64,000 bases of DNA from Limnanthes douglasii subsp. nivea (GCA_036936605.1 JAUPFV010000002.1:248951305-249015304); one strand, 5' to 3'. Positions 10,592 through 22,345 are shown, counted from the stretch's first letter. Notes: a model not told the origin generated them from the letters alone. Translations and numbers: made by a program.

Positions 10592-11650
10592 TCAGAGATG
10601 CTCAATATTCCAAGGATGAGTTAGAACCCTGCCATCTTTGTCTTCCAACCAATAAGTTCCAGGCTTGATTCTTTCAACCACAATATACGGACCCTCCCAG
10701 GTAGGGGCCAGCTTTCCGAAGAGCTTTTCTTTAGTGTGTAAGAAGACCTTCCTTAATACTTTGTCCCCTGGTTGGAAATCTCTTCTTTTAACTTTAGAAG
10801 CAAACCTGCTTCTCATCAAGCCCTGATAGTGTGCCACCCTAAGGCAAGCTTTAACCCGTCTTTCTTCTATTAAATCAAGTTGATTTCTGATGGCCACCTC
10901 ATTAGTGTGTCCGGAGAAGTTGTGAACACGAAAGGAAGGAAGTGTCTTCTCTATGGGGGCTACTGCATCCATTCCATAGACCAAGACAAAGGGTGATTCT
11001 TGTGTTGCAGCCCCAGGTGTTGTCCGGTAGGCCCACAAGACTTCTTGTAAATAACTAGGCCACTTCCCAGCAGCCCCTTCCAGATTCTTCCTTAAACCGG
11101 ACAGTATAGTCCTATTAGCCACTTCAACTTGCCCATTCGCTTGTGGATGGAAAGGTGAAGAAAAACAATGTTGTATACCTCTTGAGGCACAGAAGCTTTC
11201 CATTTCTCTGTTGTCAAACTGTGGCCCATTGTCTGTTGTTATTTTCTGTGGGACACCAAATCTGCAACATATGTTGGACAGAATGAATTTTATGACAGCT
11301 TTTGATGTTGTCCCTGCCAGGGGAGCTGCTTCTATCCACTTTGAGAAGTAGTCAATGGCCACAATTATAGTTCTACGCCCTCCGGACGCCACAAGGAGAG
11401 GCCCTACTAAGTCCAACCCCCATCGAGCAAAAGGGATGGGCTCAGAAATTGACTCCAAAGGAATGGCTGGTACATGAATTTCATTGCTGTACCTCTGGCA
11501 TGGATCACACCTCCTCACCAATTCCTTAGCATCTTTCATAATTGATGGCCAATAATATCCGGAGAGTAATACTCTTCTTGTTCAAGCTCTAAACCCACAA
11601 TGGGCTGATCCCTCACCATCATGCAATTCGGAGAGGACCACTTGTGACTC
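10592..11650 (-). pseudogene. integrase of element B
   Basis: Retroviral-type integrase domain that inserts element cDNA into the genome. It has the end of an HHCC zinc region (H..HCG, then CDPC), the catalytic core with D in RWGLDLVGP and D in TDNGPQFDN, and the glutamate in HPQANGQVEV. A C-terminal GPY module follows (WEGPYIVVERIKPGTYWL). One in-frame TGA (11582-11584) interrupts the zinc region, consistent with CGA to TGA by C-to-T change. The rest of the core is open. Confidence 0.88.
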
Positions 11651-12395
11651 ATCATCCCCTAAACAACGTAGGAGAGGTTTACTATAGGATTTTTTGTACA
11701 ACACTTCTCTCAACATAATAAAACCACGAGCCTTGTGTTTCAATGTTCTGGCTTGTGATTTATCTGAAGGCACAATACCATCGGACATATATTTTATGAG
11801 AGGAGATCTCCAGGCTTGAGGACGATTCACTTGTATTTCAAAAACTTCCTCTTTTTCACCCTTACTAAGTTGAATAGAAGGGCTTTCAAGCACATGGATC
11901 CATGGGTAGGACTCCGTATATGCTATTGTTGCCAATGAGTCTGCTAGCTCATTTTCTGCCCGGGGAATATGCTCATAGACAACAGCTTTAAACTTTAGGG
12001 CTTCATTCTTGAGGAGGAGTAAATATTTTACCAACTGCTCCTTTCTAGCCTCAGATTGGCCTAAGGCATGGTGGACAAGCAACTGGGAGTCACTTAGTAG
12101 CTTGACCCTTTTAGCCCCACAGATGTAGGCCAACTTTAATCCAGCTATAGCTGCTTCGTATTCGGACTCGTTATTAGATGCCCTGAAAGCAAAACAAATA
12201 GCGTGGAACATGCTGTCCCCGTATGGGGAAGTGAGACATATTCCTGCACCACATCCCATGGTGCTAGACCCTCCGTCTGTTCGGACAATCCACACTTTCT
12301 TGTCTTTTGAATCAGTAGGTTGCTCTGAATCCCTATCAGAGTGGAATTCAACTAGAAAATCAGCCACATCTTGGGCTTTTACTGCTGTCCGGGGA
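11585..12395 (-). pseudogene. archaeal-type second RNase H (aRNH) of element B
   Basis: An RNase H fold between the usual RNase H and the integrase. Catalytic residues are visible: D in VRTDGGSS, E in NNESEYEAA, D in LLSDSQLLV, and the last D in ENELADSLA. A duplicated RNase H of this type is a diagnostic trait of Tat-lineage gypsy elements. It is entered by a frameshift near 12395 relative to the preceding domain and ends at the TGA at 11582. Confidence 0.85.
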
Positions 12396-12969
12396 GTCTA
12401 TGTCGAAGTCCCCCAACTCTACTGACCACTTCGTCATTCTGCTTGAAATGTCTGCTTTTTGAAGGACATTCTTTAAAGGGAAAGATGTCCGGACGACGAT
12501 AGGATGAGCCTGGAAATAAGGCCTCATCTTTCTTGCAGCTATCACCAGAGCTAACGCCAGTTTTTCGAGTTTCAAGTAACGCCTCTCATCATCAATCAAG
12601 CTTTTGCTGATGTAGTACACTGGGTAGGGGCAACCATCGACCTCTCTTACCAACACAGCACTGATGGCACAACTTGAAACGGTCAGATACACAATAAGAG
12701 TCTCCCCATCAACTGGTTTGAACAAAGTTTTGGGAGAGGAGAGATGTTTCTTGATTTCATTGAATGCTTCACCACACTATGGGGTCCATTCGAACCCTTT
12801 TGCACCCTTCAAAGTTTGAAAGAATAGAGCACACTTGTCCGAAGACCTGGAGATGAATCTGTTCAAGGCAGCTAATCTCCCTGTTAATCGCTGTACTTCT
12901 TTAATGTTTCGAGGAGGTTCCATCTGGAAAAGAGCATTCAACTCATCCGGGTCGGGCTGTATTCCATGC
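12360..12969 (-). pseudogene. RT connection and first RNase H of element B
   Basis: Reads LNALFQMEPPRNIKEVQ..., LAALNRFISRSSDKC, then the gypsy RNase H (YISKSLIDDERRYLKLEKLA, ARKMRPYFQAHP). A TAG at 12777-12779 replaces a codon after FEWTP. A frameshift near 12985 separates it from the RT, and another near 12395 from the next domain. Confidence 0.82.
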
Positions 12970-13863
12970 TTACTTATGGAAATACCCTAAGAATTTCCCG
13001 GACTGCACTCCGAAAACACACTTTTCAGGGTTTAACTTTAAATTTACTTTTACCAAGTTGGCAAAAGTTTCTCGGAGGTCGGATAAGTGTAGATGCTCAT
13101 CCACACTCTTCACCATCATATCGTCAATGTAAACCTCCATATTTCTTCCAATTTGATCAGCAAATGCCTTGTTGACTAGCCTTTGATAAGTAGCCCCATC
13201 ATTTTTCAAACCAAAAGGCATCACCTTGTAGCAATGTAGACCCCTGTCAGTGACAAACGTGGTATGCTCTTGATCTTTTGGATCTACTTGAAACTGATTG
13301 TACCCGGAGAAGGCATCCATAAAGGAGAGCAGCTTGTTCCCAGAAGTAGAGTCTACCAACTGATCTATCCGGGGGATCAGGTACAAATCTTTTGGGCAAG
13401 CTCTATTGAGGTCTGTGAAATCAATGCACATGCACCACTTTCCGTTTTTCTTTTTCACCAGGACAGGATTGGCAGTCCACAAAGGATATTGAGATTCTTA
13501 AATGTGCCCCATCTTTGTGAGTCTGTCAACCTCTTGTACTATGACATCAGCCTTTTCTTTTGAAAAAGCTCTTCTTTTTTGAACCACTGGTGCCACATCT
13601 CTCCGGACAGATAGGTGATGGGATATCACTTCTGATGGAACTCCAGTAACATCAGCATTGCACCAAGCAAAAACGTGCTGATGGTCTTTCAAGAATTTCA
13701 ACATCTCTTCTTTCAACATTGGTGGCATCTTGGACCCTATCTTGACACTTTTGCCTTCTTCCAAACAGTGCGTTTCAACCTCTTCAATTGGAATCAACAC
13801 TCCAGGGGTCTCTCTGGGGTCACCGATTTCACCCTCACCCCCAGAAAGACCCTCAAACTGCTA
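12970..13863 (-). pseudogene. reverse transcriptase of element B
   Basis: Gypsy reverse transcriptase copying element RNA into cDNA. It shows LVKKKNGKWCMCIDFTDLN, FMDAFSGYNQ, MPFGLKNDGATYQRLVN and the catalytic YIDDM box. All active-site aspartates I expect are present. An in-frame TAA (13498-13500) lies before the fingers, and a frameshift near 12985 ends the frame after GKFLGY. Upstream, 13800-13501 is the linker from protease (FAWCNADVTGVP, HHLSV). Confidence 0.87.
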
Positions 13864-14750
13864 TTGATCATTTATACGGACTGCCCCCAGCGTTCGAGGA
13901 GCCAAGGCAGTGGCATAGCATTCTCTCGCAATCTTTTGGCTGCTCTGGACAACCCCAACCTGTCCCTGAACAGCATACTTTAAGCACTGATGGACTGTTG
14001 AAGCCACTGCATGCATCGTAGAGAGCCAAGATCTCCCTAGTATAGCATTATAGCAAGTGGGACAATCCACCACGATGAAGAGTATTCTAACCATTTTCTT
14101 GAAAGGGCCCCTGCCCAATAACACCTCTTCTTCAAATTCTCCGATCACATCGGCTGAGCTTCCGTGAAGCCCACGATTGATCTGTCCGACTTTTGAATCA
14201 CAGCTGGATTTTTCATTTTCTTGTAAGTGGTTAGGAAAAGGATATTGGCAGAGCTTCCAGTATCCACCAGAATTCGCCTTATCTCATTGCCCCCTATAGA
14301 TGCTCCTATGACAACAGCATCCTCATGAGGGCCAACAATGTCTCTTAAATCATCCTCATTAAAGACAATGAATGGGAATGAGTTTGGTGATTGATAAGAT
14401 GTCATGCCTCCTTCTAGCTGGGAGGCTAAATTATGAACATGCCTCTTTCTCGAAGAAGCAGTATGAGCTGTCATAGAGTCCCCTCCGAAAATTGTAAGTG
14501 ACTCAAAGAATTTAATGAGCCCGGAGACCGACCTAGAACATTCCTCTATGGCACCCACCCTGTTTCGAGTTGGATCAGGATCCAAGTACTCAGAATCCAC
14601 ATCAAACCTTTCAACTATGACCATGGCCCCCTCTGGGGCAGCATTACTTGGACCAACCCGGTGAGTGTTGTCAGGCCTGTTACCTCCTCTTCTCTTAACG
14701 TATACTCCCAACTTTCCCCTTTCAATCAAGTTCTGAACCTCTTGCTTCAA
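13864..14750 (-). pseudogene. protease region of element B
   Basis: Aspartic protease that matures the polyprotein: the active site is VDTGSSANILF, and the later YNAILGRSWL is conserved in plant gypsy proteases. A 1-bp loss near 14160 shifts the frame between the two halves, as shown by comparison with element C. A TAG at 13861-13863 follows. Confidence 0.85.
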
Positions 14751-16169
14751 CGCTATGAAATCATCAGTGGTATGGCCAATATCATTGTGATATTGGCAAA
14801 AGGAGTTGTTACGATGCTCTCTGGGAGACTACAAGGTTGCCGGTCTCCGGTAATGCACCTCATCTTTTGTTTTATCGAAAATGGTAGCCACACTTTCTTT
14901 GAGCTCTTCGAACCACTCCGGTTGGACCCATGGCCCTCTTTTGTTTCTGGATTGTTGACTTTGAGCAGGAGCAGCTGGCTGAGACTGGGCTTTTGCCCTA
15001 CCATGCCCCTGTCCGGTTTCTCTTGCCTTATTCCCGGACTGGTTTTGATTTGGAGTTGGTGCCACTGGGGTGGACCTCACCTGTCTGTGCACCCTGGTCT
15101 TCTTTGTTTCATCAACGTTTATTTGCTTGCCAACTTGATTTCGAAATCCTCCCTAGGTCATGGCCTTCTTTCTGGTCACCGATTCAGCCAGATTGCCTGG
15201 GTTCAAACCTTTCCTTAGGGATGCTATTGCCACCTGTTCGAAGCAATCAGCCAACCCATTCTTTGTGTTCACAAAATAACTTATGTATTCCTTCAAGGAC
15301 TCATTTGGCTCCTGGCCACAATGGATTATTGTGTCTCCATTTCCCTTCCGCTCCTTACTCCCTACAAACTGCCTTCGAAAGGCCACCCAAAACGTATCAA
15401 AATCTTTAATACAACCTTGAGGCAGGCTGTTGTACCATTTCAGAGCACTCCCCGTAAAAGATTGGGAGAATGCCCTACACAGTAGTTTATCATCATCATC
15501 AAAGTTCATCGTGAAGTTCTTGAATTGCTCCAGATGATTGTCCGAATCAGTACTGCCATCGTACTTCTCCATCTTAGTACTGTCAAACCTCTTGGGGAGG
15601 TTTCTAGACAGGATTTTAGAAGACAGTGGAGACTGCCTCCAATTCCTTCCACGACTGAACACAATATCCTCATTGGGAGTTGTAAAGATACCTGGCTCAT
15701 CGTGGAAAGCAAAGGGATCCATCAGCATCTTGTCCGTATACCTCCGGTGGTGAGATGACCCCTTTCCAATATGCCTTTTCATTCTTCCATGGTGATCTCT
15801 TTTTCTCGAATATTTCTTAACCTGCTTTTGCTTTTTCTTGGTTCGACCCTTATCACTGCTAGAGGACAAGGATTTTTCATTTCCCTCACTGTCCGAAGAG
15901 CTGCCCGAAGATTCTGAACTCGAGTCAGAACTCTCCACAGGCTTGGACCGGTGAGACTTTTTAGAACTAGCATGAGTCTTTTTGGTGCTCACATGAGTTT
16001 TGGAAGCCTCATGCTCTCTGGGGTTATCGGTGTGATGAACAACCGATGCCTTGGATTTTTCTTTCACGCCCATCTTGGCCTTTTCAGCCCTCAGAGCTTC
16101 TATTTCAAGCTTTAACCTGTCGCGCTCTTGGACAGTATACTCATCATTTTCTTCCACCACTTCGATCAA
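14751..16169 (-). pseudogene. gag of element B
   Basis: Capsid/nucleocapsid polyprotein. The N-terminus is a short coiled coil and a Lys/Ser/Asp-rich stretch. Then comes the retrotransposon gag core (FDSTKMEKYDGSTDSDNHLE, FSQSFTGSALKWYNSLPQG, FWVAFRRQFVGSKE). Two in-frame TAG stops (15153-15155 and 14829-14831) interrupt it. After the second, CQYHNDIGHTTDDF resembles the gag zinc-knuckle-like C..H...GH.T...C motif but has F in the final position. Confidence 0.86.
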
Positions 16170-16238
16170 AGCTGGTGGAAGCTCATACAGACAGAATTCC
16201 TTGGCAGGTTTTGAATTCTTGATTCAGGCACCTCTCTC

Positions 16239-16256
16239 CTCCCACTGTGGTCGCCA
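16239..16256 (-). other. primer-binding site candidate of element B
   Basis: On -, the 5' LTR ends ...ATCCACACCA, followed by AAT and TGGCGACCACAGTGGGA. A start of TGGCGAC is typical of Tat-lineage primer-binding sites; the complementary tRNA cannot be assigned by eye. Element C has a related sequence at the same place (CGGCGACCCACAACGGGAG, about 37817-37835). Confidence 0.6.
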
Positions 16257-16259
16257 ATT

Positions 16260-16729
16260 TGGTGTGGATAATAATTGCCTGAGGGTAGGCTAGTAATTTC
16301 AAGTGGAGCTTCAAGGTGGTGTATGGGTGTTTAACGGTGGTGTATGGGTGTTTAACGGTTAGAATAGAGAGTAGAAAGATGATTAAGCAGCTTGGTAGCA
16401 GTTAATTCTCATTACCCATAGTTAATGCTGGTGGTTGGGTATTTATAGTATGATGTTTGGGCCCTTATGGGCTTTCGGGTCATGTTTAATGGACCCGGGT
16501 CATGATTAAAGACCCATGAGCTCTAAGCAGGAGAGCAAGTAGCTTAGTCAGGAAGTGTTTAGGTTTTTTAGTACTTTAGTCATAGTTCGAACAGTCTTAA
16601 GTTTATAGTGTCCAAAGTAATCTGTCCGGAAGTGATCTGTTCGATTTATGTCCTTGTAGCCTGTCCGGTGTTCGGAGAGACTTAGACTGATTTACCCTTC
16701 CGGGGAGCATGCTGAATTCGGACTCATCC
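16260..16729 (-). repeat. 5' LTR of element B
   Basis: Partner of 6220-6689, same 470-bp length. Its outer base is changed (catcc instead of catca), so the canonical CA terminus is lost on this side. On - it supplies the gag-pol promoter, with a TATA box in ACTATAAATACCC (about 16438-16450). Confidence 0.93.
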
Positions 16730-16734
16730 AAGTC
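16730..16734. repeat. target site duplication (right), aagtc
   Basis: Second copy of the 5-bp duplication flanking element B; see 6215-6219. Confidence 0.93.
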
Positions 16735-16990
16735 TAAACATGTAGATATCAAGTTCATGTTTGTTAAATAGAGAGTACAAAGTGGTTAAATCAGTATGGA
16801 GCACATAAGAAAAAATGATCAGTGTGGAGCATATAAGGATAAATCGATGTTAGCAGATCCTCTTATGAAAACATTAGTACTTAAGGCTTTTATTAAAAAC
16901 ACTATTAACATGAGTGTGTTGTACTTATAGGATTTTTAGTTTTAGTGGGAGTTTCTATTAAGATATTGAATTTGTTTGTATTATGAAAAT
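16735..16990 (+). pseudogene. copia RNase H C-terminal remnant (element D, right part)
   Basis: Continuation of the copia reading broken at 6219: SKHVDIKF, then SMEHI..., MLADPLMKTLVLKAF, the standard copia RNase H tail (SKHIDIK...IEHI...MLADPLTKGLP type). After the coding end comes tagtgggagt, a plausible polypurine tract. A matching 3' LTR is not recognisable beyond it. Confidence 0.82.
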
Positions 16991-17012
16991 CGTGAATTTA
17001 AGATCGTTAATG

Positions 17013-17017
<5 letters not shown>

Positions 17018-17048
<31 letters not shown>
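17018..17048. repeat. (TA)n microsatellite
   Basis: About 15 TA units between the copia remnant and the LINE remnant. Confidence 0.9.
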
Positions 17049-17051
<3 letters not shown>

Positions 17052-17059
17052 CAAACCTC

Positions 17060-18600
17060 TAAATTGTAAACCTCTATTTTTGTTGATGACTTAATGATTT
17101 TTTCTCACAGCAATTTTAATTCCGTTAAACTTATCAAAGATGGTACAAATGATTTTCACTCTCGGGTCTCCAAGTCACTTGACAAAAGTCACATCTTCCT
17201 CTACGCGGTTAGCCCTACCCTAAAGGTATAAGGTAGGTTCCCTTCTGGTGAAATATCTTGGAGTTCTTCTAACTGATAGAGAGGATATCACATACAATTT
17301 TTGGCCCATATTTCATGACATTAATATACGTATTGGTTCTTCGACTTACCATAATCTATCTTACATTCGTCGTCTTCTACTGATCGAACCTGTTTTTTTT
17401 TTGCCACGTATATTGGTCATCCATCTTTATTCTCCATTCGAAGGTTCTCACAAAAATTTCTCAGGATCTTCGTCACTTTCTCTGGTCCCTTCACAAGATA
17501 AAACATTTGAAGACTAAAGTGGCATGGTCTATTGTCACATTGCCCGCAAAGGAGGGTAACCTTATGATTATTGATCTAAAATTTTGGAATCAGATGGTCT
17601 TCTTCAAAATTTTGTGGTCTCCAATCAGTAATAAAATAACTCAATCTGGTGCGACTGGATTAAAACCGATAAAATAAATAATAATAACTTATGTGGTTTA
17701 TATCTTGGCTCATCTTTGTCCTACACTTAGATGAAAATTTTATGTTTTAGGCCTTTGTCTGACAAATTGCACGTGGTGACGATCAGTAACATGGAAAGTA
17801 TTTGCTTCTGGTACGATGTTTGACTTCTCCCCATTTTTCTAGTAACCTGTTACGAGCAATGTATTATCTATGACACAATGTTAGGTAAGAATCTCTATGT
17901 TTTAGACATATCCATGATTATCTTTGTATTAAATCTGCAAGTGCTAGAAATCGTAATAACCTCCGGGAGATAAAAACCTCATTATATCCCTCTCACCTCT
18001 CTCCCTCAACATAATCTATAACGATGTCCATCGATGGATTTCTAATAGATAAATCACCAAGTTCACAATTAATGACACCCTAATATCATTCCTACGCCCA
18101 TTCCCTATGTCTGGTGGGTGAGGTTAGTTTGACATAAATTTAATATTCTCCGCCATTTATTCATTCTTTGGCTTGCTATCTAGAACAAGTTTTCCATCCA
18201 TGACAAACGTATAAGTTGGCGATTAAATAGCCCGTCACCGAATTGTGTCTTATGGAACTCTGACTATGAAACTATTAATCGTATCATTTATGATAATAGT
18301 TTCAATGAGAGCATATGAGGTTACACAAGCTCCAAGCTTATAATAACTGAGCCTCTTGGATTCATGAGACGTCCAATTAGCCTTCCTCTAGTTTACGCAA
18401 CCTTTGTCGTTCCTATTCCACGCGATTGTTTACCACATCTGGTGGAAGGAGAATGTTTGGAATCTTTTTGCTCCCCTACTACCGTGACCTCTATGGCATC
18501 GCGTTGCATATTTTTTTACCTTCGGTTCAGGTCATTAGCAACATGGTTGACTGTTCAATTCAATCCTCATAACTTCTAACTTAAGTTTGTTATTTATGTT
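17060..18600 (+). pseudogene. LINE reverse transcriptase and C-terminal zinc domain remnant
   Basis: 5'-truncated non-LTR retrotransposon ORF2. Translation on + gives FVDDLMIFSHSNFNSVKLIKDG (the RT active site, FADD type, here FVDD), KSHIFL, VKYLGVLL, and WSIVTLPAKEGNL. Later, YVWWVRLVWHKFN..., FILWLAI.NK and SWRLNSPSPNCVLWN match the zf-RVT domain at the C-terminus of plant L1-like ORF2. Many stops and shifts are present. The endonuclease and first half of RT are absent. Confidence 0.85.
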
Positions 18601-19319
18601 ATTTATAGTCACCTCTACCTAATTGATTTTATGTATTTGCTCGTTTATTTTTTTTTACTATGTTGCTTAGTTTATTTTGGTATTTTTGGCCTCCTCACTT
18701 CCTCTTTTGTTTTATTTGGTTTGACTAATTAAGGCCATCATTTTATTATGGTGTTTCACTTACGAATTTCATGTCACTCCTCAAGGTATATCTCATGTAA
18801 TTTCAAAAAAATGTTTATTTTATTTAATATATTTTCTAAAAGAAAAACTCAAGTTAGAAATATAAAAGAAGTAAAAGGTAAAGAAGAAAACAGATTTCTT
18901 GAAAAGCAACTGTACCCATTTTTGAAAAGATTGCATGGAAATATATTTAGTTGTTTTATAAATTGTAAAAAAATAGTTACACACCTCAATTTAAGGGTTA
19001 GGCTAAACTTTTTCCAAATAAACTATGAGTTCTTTCAAAAAAAACATTATATTTAGTTTTTCATTTTTTTGAATGAAATGGGTGTAGTGAAACAAACATA
19101 AGATCTAGCTTGTTCGTTTTCCACAATTACATCTTATAATCTTTTTTTTACAAAAACACTAAACAATTCTTAAAAATAACTTCAAATTTTAATGCCAACA
19201 TCAAATTCAACTCAAACCTAGAAAACAAAAGCAAAAACAAAACTTATTGATGAAATTAAAACTCCATATGAGATCATATTTCACTCATTAATGGTAGCAT
19301 TTATTAGATTTATTCCCGT
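18601..19319. other. no gene recognised; AT-rich
   Basis: Probably includes the 3' untranslated part of the preceding LINE (T-rich to about 18730). Beyond that only low-complexity A/T sequence is seen. Short open frames here show no known motif. Confidence 0.5.
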
Positions 19320-19780
19320 TTTTTATAATTATATCTGTAGTATACTGCGGTATTGAGCAATGGTACTATCGGTATGTTTTTATTATCGCCAGTGCCAACA
19401 TGATAATGTATAAGTCATCTTAGCATCAAAATTATGGCCTTATACCACACCCATATTTAGGCACCAAAGGTATAACATCAGAAATGTTGAAGTTATGAGG
19501 TATACTTATCGCTGATATAATGGGCCTCTACAACCGGTTAATAGAGCCAAAATATTATTTCGACTACACCTATGATATTGAATTGTTGTGTCGCCAATAT
19601 GATATTTTACCGCGGGTAAGAGATTTTCGTACCGGTAGTTTATGTATTATAATAACAAATTTACAACTCTATACATCAGTTACCGCTTACTTATACCATA
19701 GTATACCATCCTACAATATTTTTACTATTGTTAAGGGTTTAAGTTTTAATAATTTGTCATTGTGTAAGTTGATTCTGATT
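19320..19780. repeat. dispersed ACCGGT-type motifs, left of the OTU-MULE
   Basis: Many degenerate copies of a short motif around (t)acc(g/a)(c/t)cggtagtata in both orientations, such as cggtatgttt, taccgcgggtaag, cgtaccggtagttt, cagttaccgcttac and ataccatagtatacc. The same motif family reappears at about 22850-23740 and 25680-25860, but not in the coding stretch between. Confidence 0.5.
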
Positions 19781-19989
19781 GAATGACGGAGGACTTTGAT
19801 GTAGATTATTGTGATGTGTTTACCATGAAATTCTACTATACGTAACAACAATTGATTTATTAGGTTATGGTTAGCGAAAAAACGGATTTACAGTTGTATT
19901 AGGGCGTCCCAAAAATCTGAAAAGCAAGAAATATTCTAGATTATTTTTTAATGCGAGAGATGCGGAACGTATGTAAAGTTGGTTAGTAT

Positions 19990-21590
19990 GTGAAGTTGGT
20001 AATTCCAAAATATCTCAAGAGGAATTCTACTGAAACTAATAAACACAGATGCTCTTTAAATCCTAAATGAAATATGGTTAACTCGTGACGAATGGTCTTT
20101 AGATTTCGTTTGTGGTGTTCACAAACATAAAGGCATAAAATTTAGTTTAGTTCATTCGTACTTAGGATATTTCTGTAAAGAAGAGTTGGAATTTGTTATT
20201 AGTTCTACGATAATAAGAATCTGTCGTAGGGAAATTTAGGGCAGAGTGAGAAAGACAAACCATAAGAATTCATCGTCTATGCGCACTGTACATAAGGCTC
20301 ACTAAAATAATGGAAGATTGATAAATACAGTTACTCACAGATGCAATACATGTTAGGTGAACTCAAAAGGTTAAAATATTAAAATTTTCATATATTGGGA
20401 GAACATGATAATGGTATCATACGTGAACTTTTCGTCGCACACCTGGTGAGTTTTTATTTGTTACAGACTTTTCCAAATATACTAATAATAGATAATACAT
20501 ACAGTGTAATAAAGTACGGGATTTCGTCGTATGAGGTTGTAGGAGCCACTTGTATCGGTATGAATTTTTACATCAGATATTTGTTTATGTTCAGGGAGAA
20601 ACTTGGCAATTAAAACTGTGTATTAGAATATTTATGATCATTGATGGTAACTCACTCCATCGAAGAATCGTCCATTGTTTTGATGGGTGGAGACTTAGCA
20701 TTGGTGAATGCGGCTGATAAAATGTTCCATAAGACAATCCATAGATTATGTCGATGACACATTAATATGAACATCCTATGGAAAAAAACTAGCAATGATA
20801 AAGAAGTCTTCAATTCCTTTTACATGTTGTGGAATAGCATGATGTTGTCGAAGATAGAACTTTTGTTCAATAACTAATGTTCAAAATCATCTAAGGCTTC
20901 AAAGATTATCCGAAAGGAATTGACTACTTGAAAATTTGTTGGAGCATTAGGGTCATAAGTTTATCATATTGAAAACTAATAAGTTCTTGTATTTCGATAA
21001 CCAACCCACTAACCGTGTGGATAGTGCTCATTCCATCCTTAAGAATTTATTTGCTACGAACAAAGGTATATTTGAGTCGTTGGTTCAAAGTGCGTAGTTT
21101 GCTCGAATTACAACATGGAGCAATAAAACATATATTTAAAAATAGTCTAAGTTATAGCCCTACATAAATTCACAGACAAGATGTACGCCAAGCTTAGAGG
21201 TAACATCTCTCATGTAGTTTTAGAATTTTTATCTATGAAGTAGAATATGCCAAAAAAATACAAGTGACGGATGATTCAAATTGTATGTGTGTTATACAAA
21301 CTATGCACGATATATTTATTCATACGAAATCTTCAAATTTGTAAGTCAAGGTGTAGTGGTACTTTAGACTTTTTCAACGATCATTGGAAAATGTTAGATA
21401 TAATCGTGTGTACTAATCTAACTACAAATGAGTTATTGAAAGAAAACATGCATAATATTAGTTAATATTATCATGAAAACAAAGACGAAGCACACATAGA
21501 GAATGTGCAGAAGAAATTATTTGGCATAATCTTTGAGGAAACATCTTCTATTTTAAAGCATCTAGATAAATAATAACAACGTGGTCATCC
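19990..21590 (+). pseudogene. MULE transposase remnant (FAR1-related type)
   Basis: Mutator-like transposase, DDE type. Around 20395-20610 the + strand reads LFVAHLVSFYLLQTFPNIL, IIDNTYSVIKYGISSYEVVG and FMFREKLGN, matching the plant MULE core (FP.VL.MD.TYKTN.Y..PL.E.VG). A segment with DLALVNAADKMFHKTIHRLCR.HINMNIL follows (SDRE.AL..A...FP...H.LC.WH...N). Further on are FNSFYMLWNSMM and VFR.PTH.P.G. These are in several frames with stops. It would have mobilised the element spanning about 19.3-25.9 kb; it is now dead. Confidence 0.8.
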
Positions 21591-21899
21591 TGCTAAAAAA
21601 CGTAAATTGTATGTTGTTGCATCTTTATCATATATTAAACAAGAAAAATCATATCACGAACGTGTGATAGATTCTGAGAAAGTGAGTGTACCATTGTTAG
21701 GTACATATTCCAATATTATATTTGCCATTTTGTGGAGAGGGAGCGGAACTCTACGAGTTAAATTACGGAACATTTTAAAATGGAACTGTCACTTAGAACT
21801 CATATGATGCATTCATTATCAAGTAGAACAGTTGGTTGTAGCTCAAGTGGTACAATGTCTTCTAAAATAACGTTGGTTGTTATTTAAAGGTTACTTAAA

Positions 21900-22345
21900 A
21901 CAATTTTTGTCTTCTACATACCTTTTTATAACTACGACCAATGACATCAAATCAGACAACGATTGTGGGTATCGGTCAATTATGTTTGGCTTGTACGGAC
22001 AAGAAGATGAATGGAAGTTGAATAAATATGTCATCTACTAAGAGCTTATGGATTACGTGTTTGTTTACATTGAGAAATTTAGTGGTGTGAACGAGCTAAT
22101 AAATATCACGAAACGTGTAAAGTGAAAATATTATATTGCTACTATGAGGAATTGGATGACAATTTCCGAGGTGAGAGTCGCAATCGTATCAACATTTAAC
22201 TTCATCTTCCACTTTGTAGGGCAGTCGGGGACGCGTGATGTTAGTTTCATTTTCCCCCCCGCTAAGTGGTGCATCCCTTTCGATGTCAGAATGGTGGAAA
22301 TCGGGGTTTGGTTAGGTCAATATCAATCATTATGCCAATGTTAAT
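21900..22345 (+). pseudogene. OTU-like cysteine protease region downstream of the MULE transposase
   Basis: On +, DNDCGYRSIMFGLYGQEDEW resembles the OTU active-site block (D.NCGYR.I...G...D.W), with Asp and Cys in place. A decayed Y..L.DYVFVYIEKFSGVNELI follows, then NWMTISEVRVAIVSTFNF where OTU domains have W..MP..G..IA..YN. It lies about 300 bp after the transposase remnant on the same strand. MULE-OTU fusions are known in plants (often misnamed PKS-NRPS hybrid synthetase-like in databases). The catalytic His is not placed with certainty. Confidence 0.6.

Larger units (their letters stand above)
6220..16729 (-). mobile_element. Ty3/gypsy LTR retrotransposon B, Tat-like, with antisense accessory gene
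   Basis: A complete 10,510-bp element. It has two 470-bp LTRs, a primer-binding candidate and gag-PR-RT-RNaseH-second RNaseH-INT on -. Beyond pol lies a 3-kb spliced gene on +, then a polypurine tract. The second, archaeal-type RNase H before integrase and the long post-pol region carrying an antisense gene are hallmarks of the Tat lineage (Tat, Retand, Ogre, Grande relatives). The LTRs differ at 11 of 470 positions by my alignment (about 2.3 percent), so the insertion is fairly young. Gag-pol nevertheless has six in-frame stops and three frameshifts, so this copy is not autonomous. It is inserted in the RNase H region of copia element D. Confidence 0.93.

Noticed and set aside
14661..15409. 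Long open frames on + across gag of element B
   Set aside because: Opposite-strand shadows of gag; no domain and not kept in element C.
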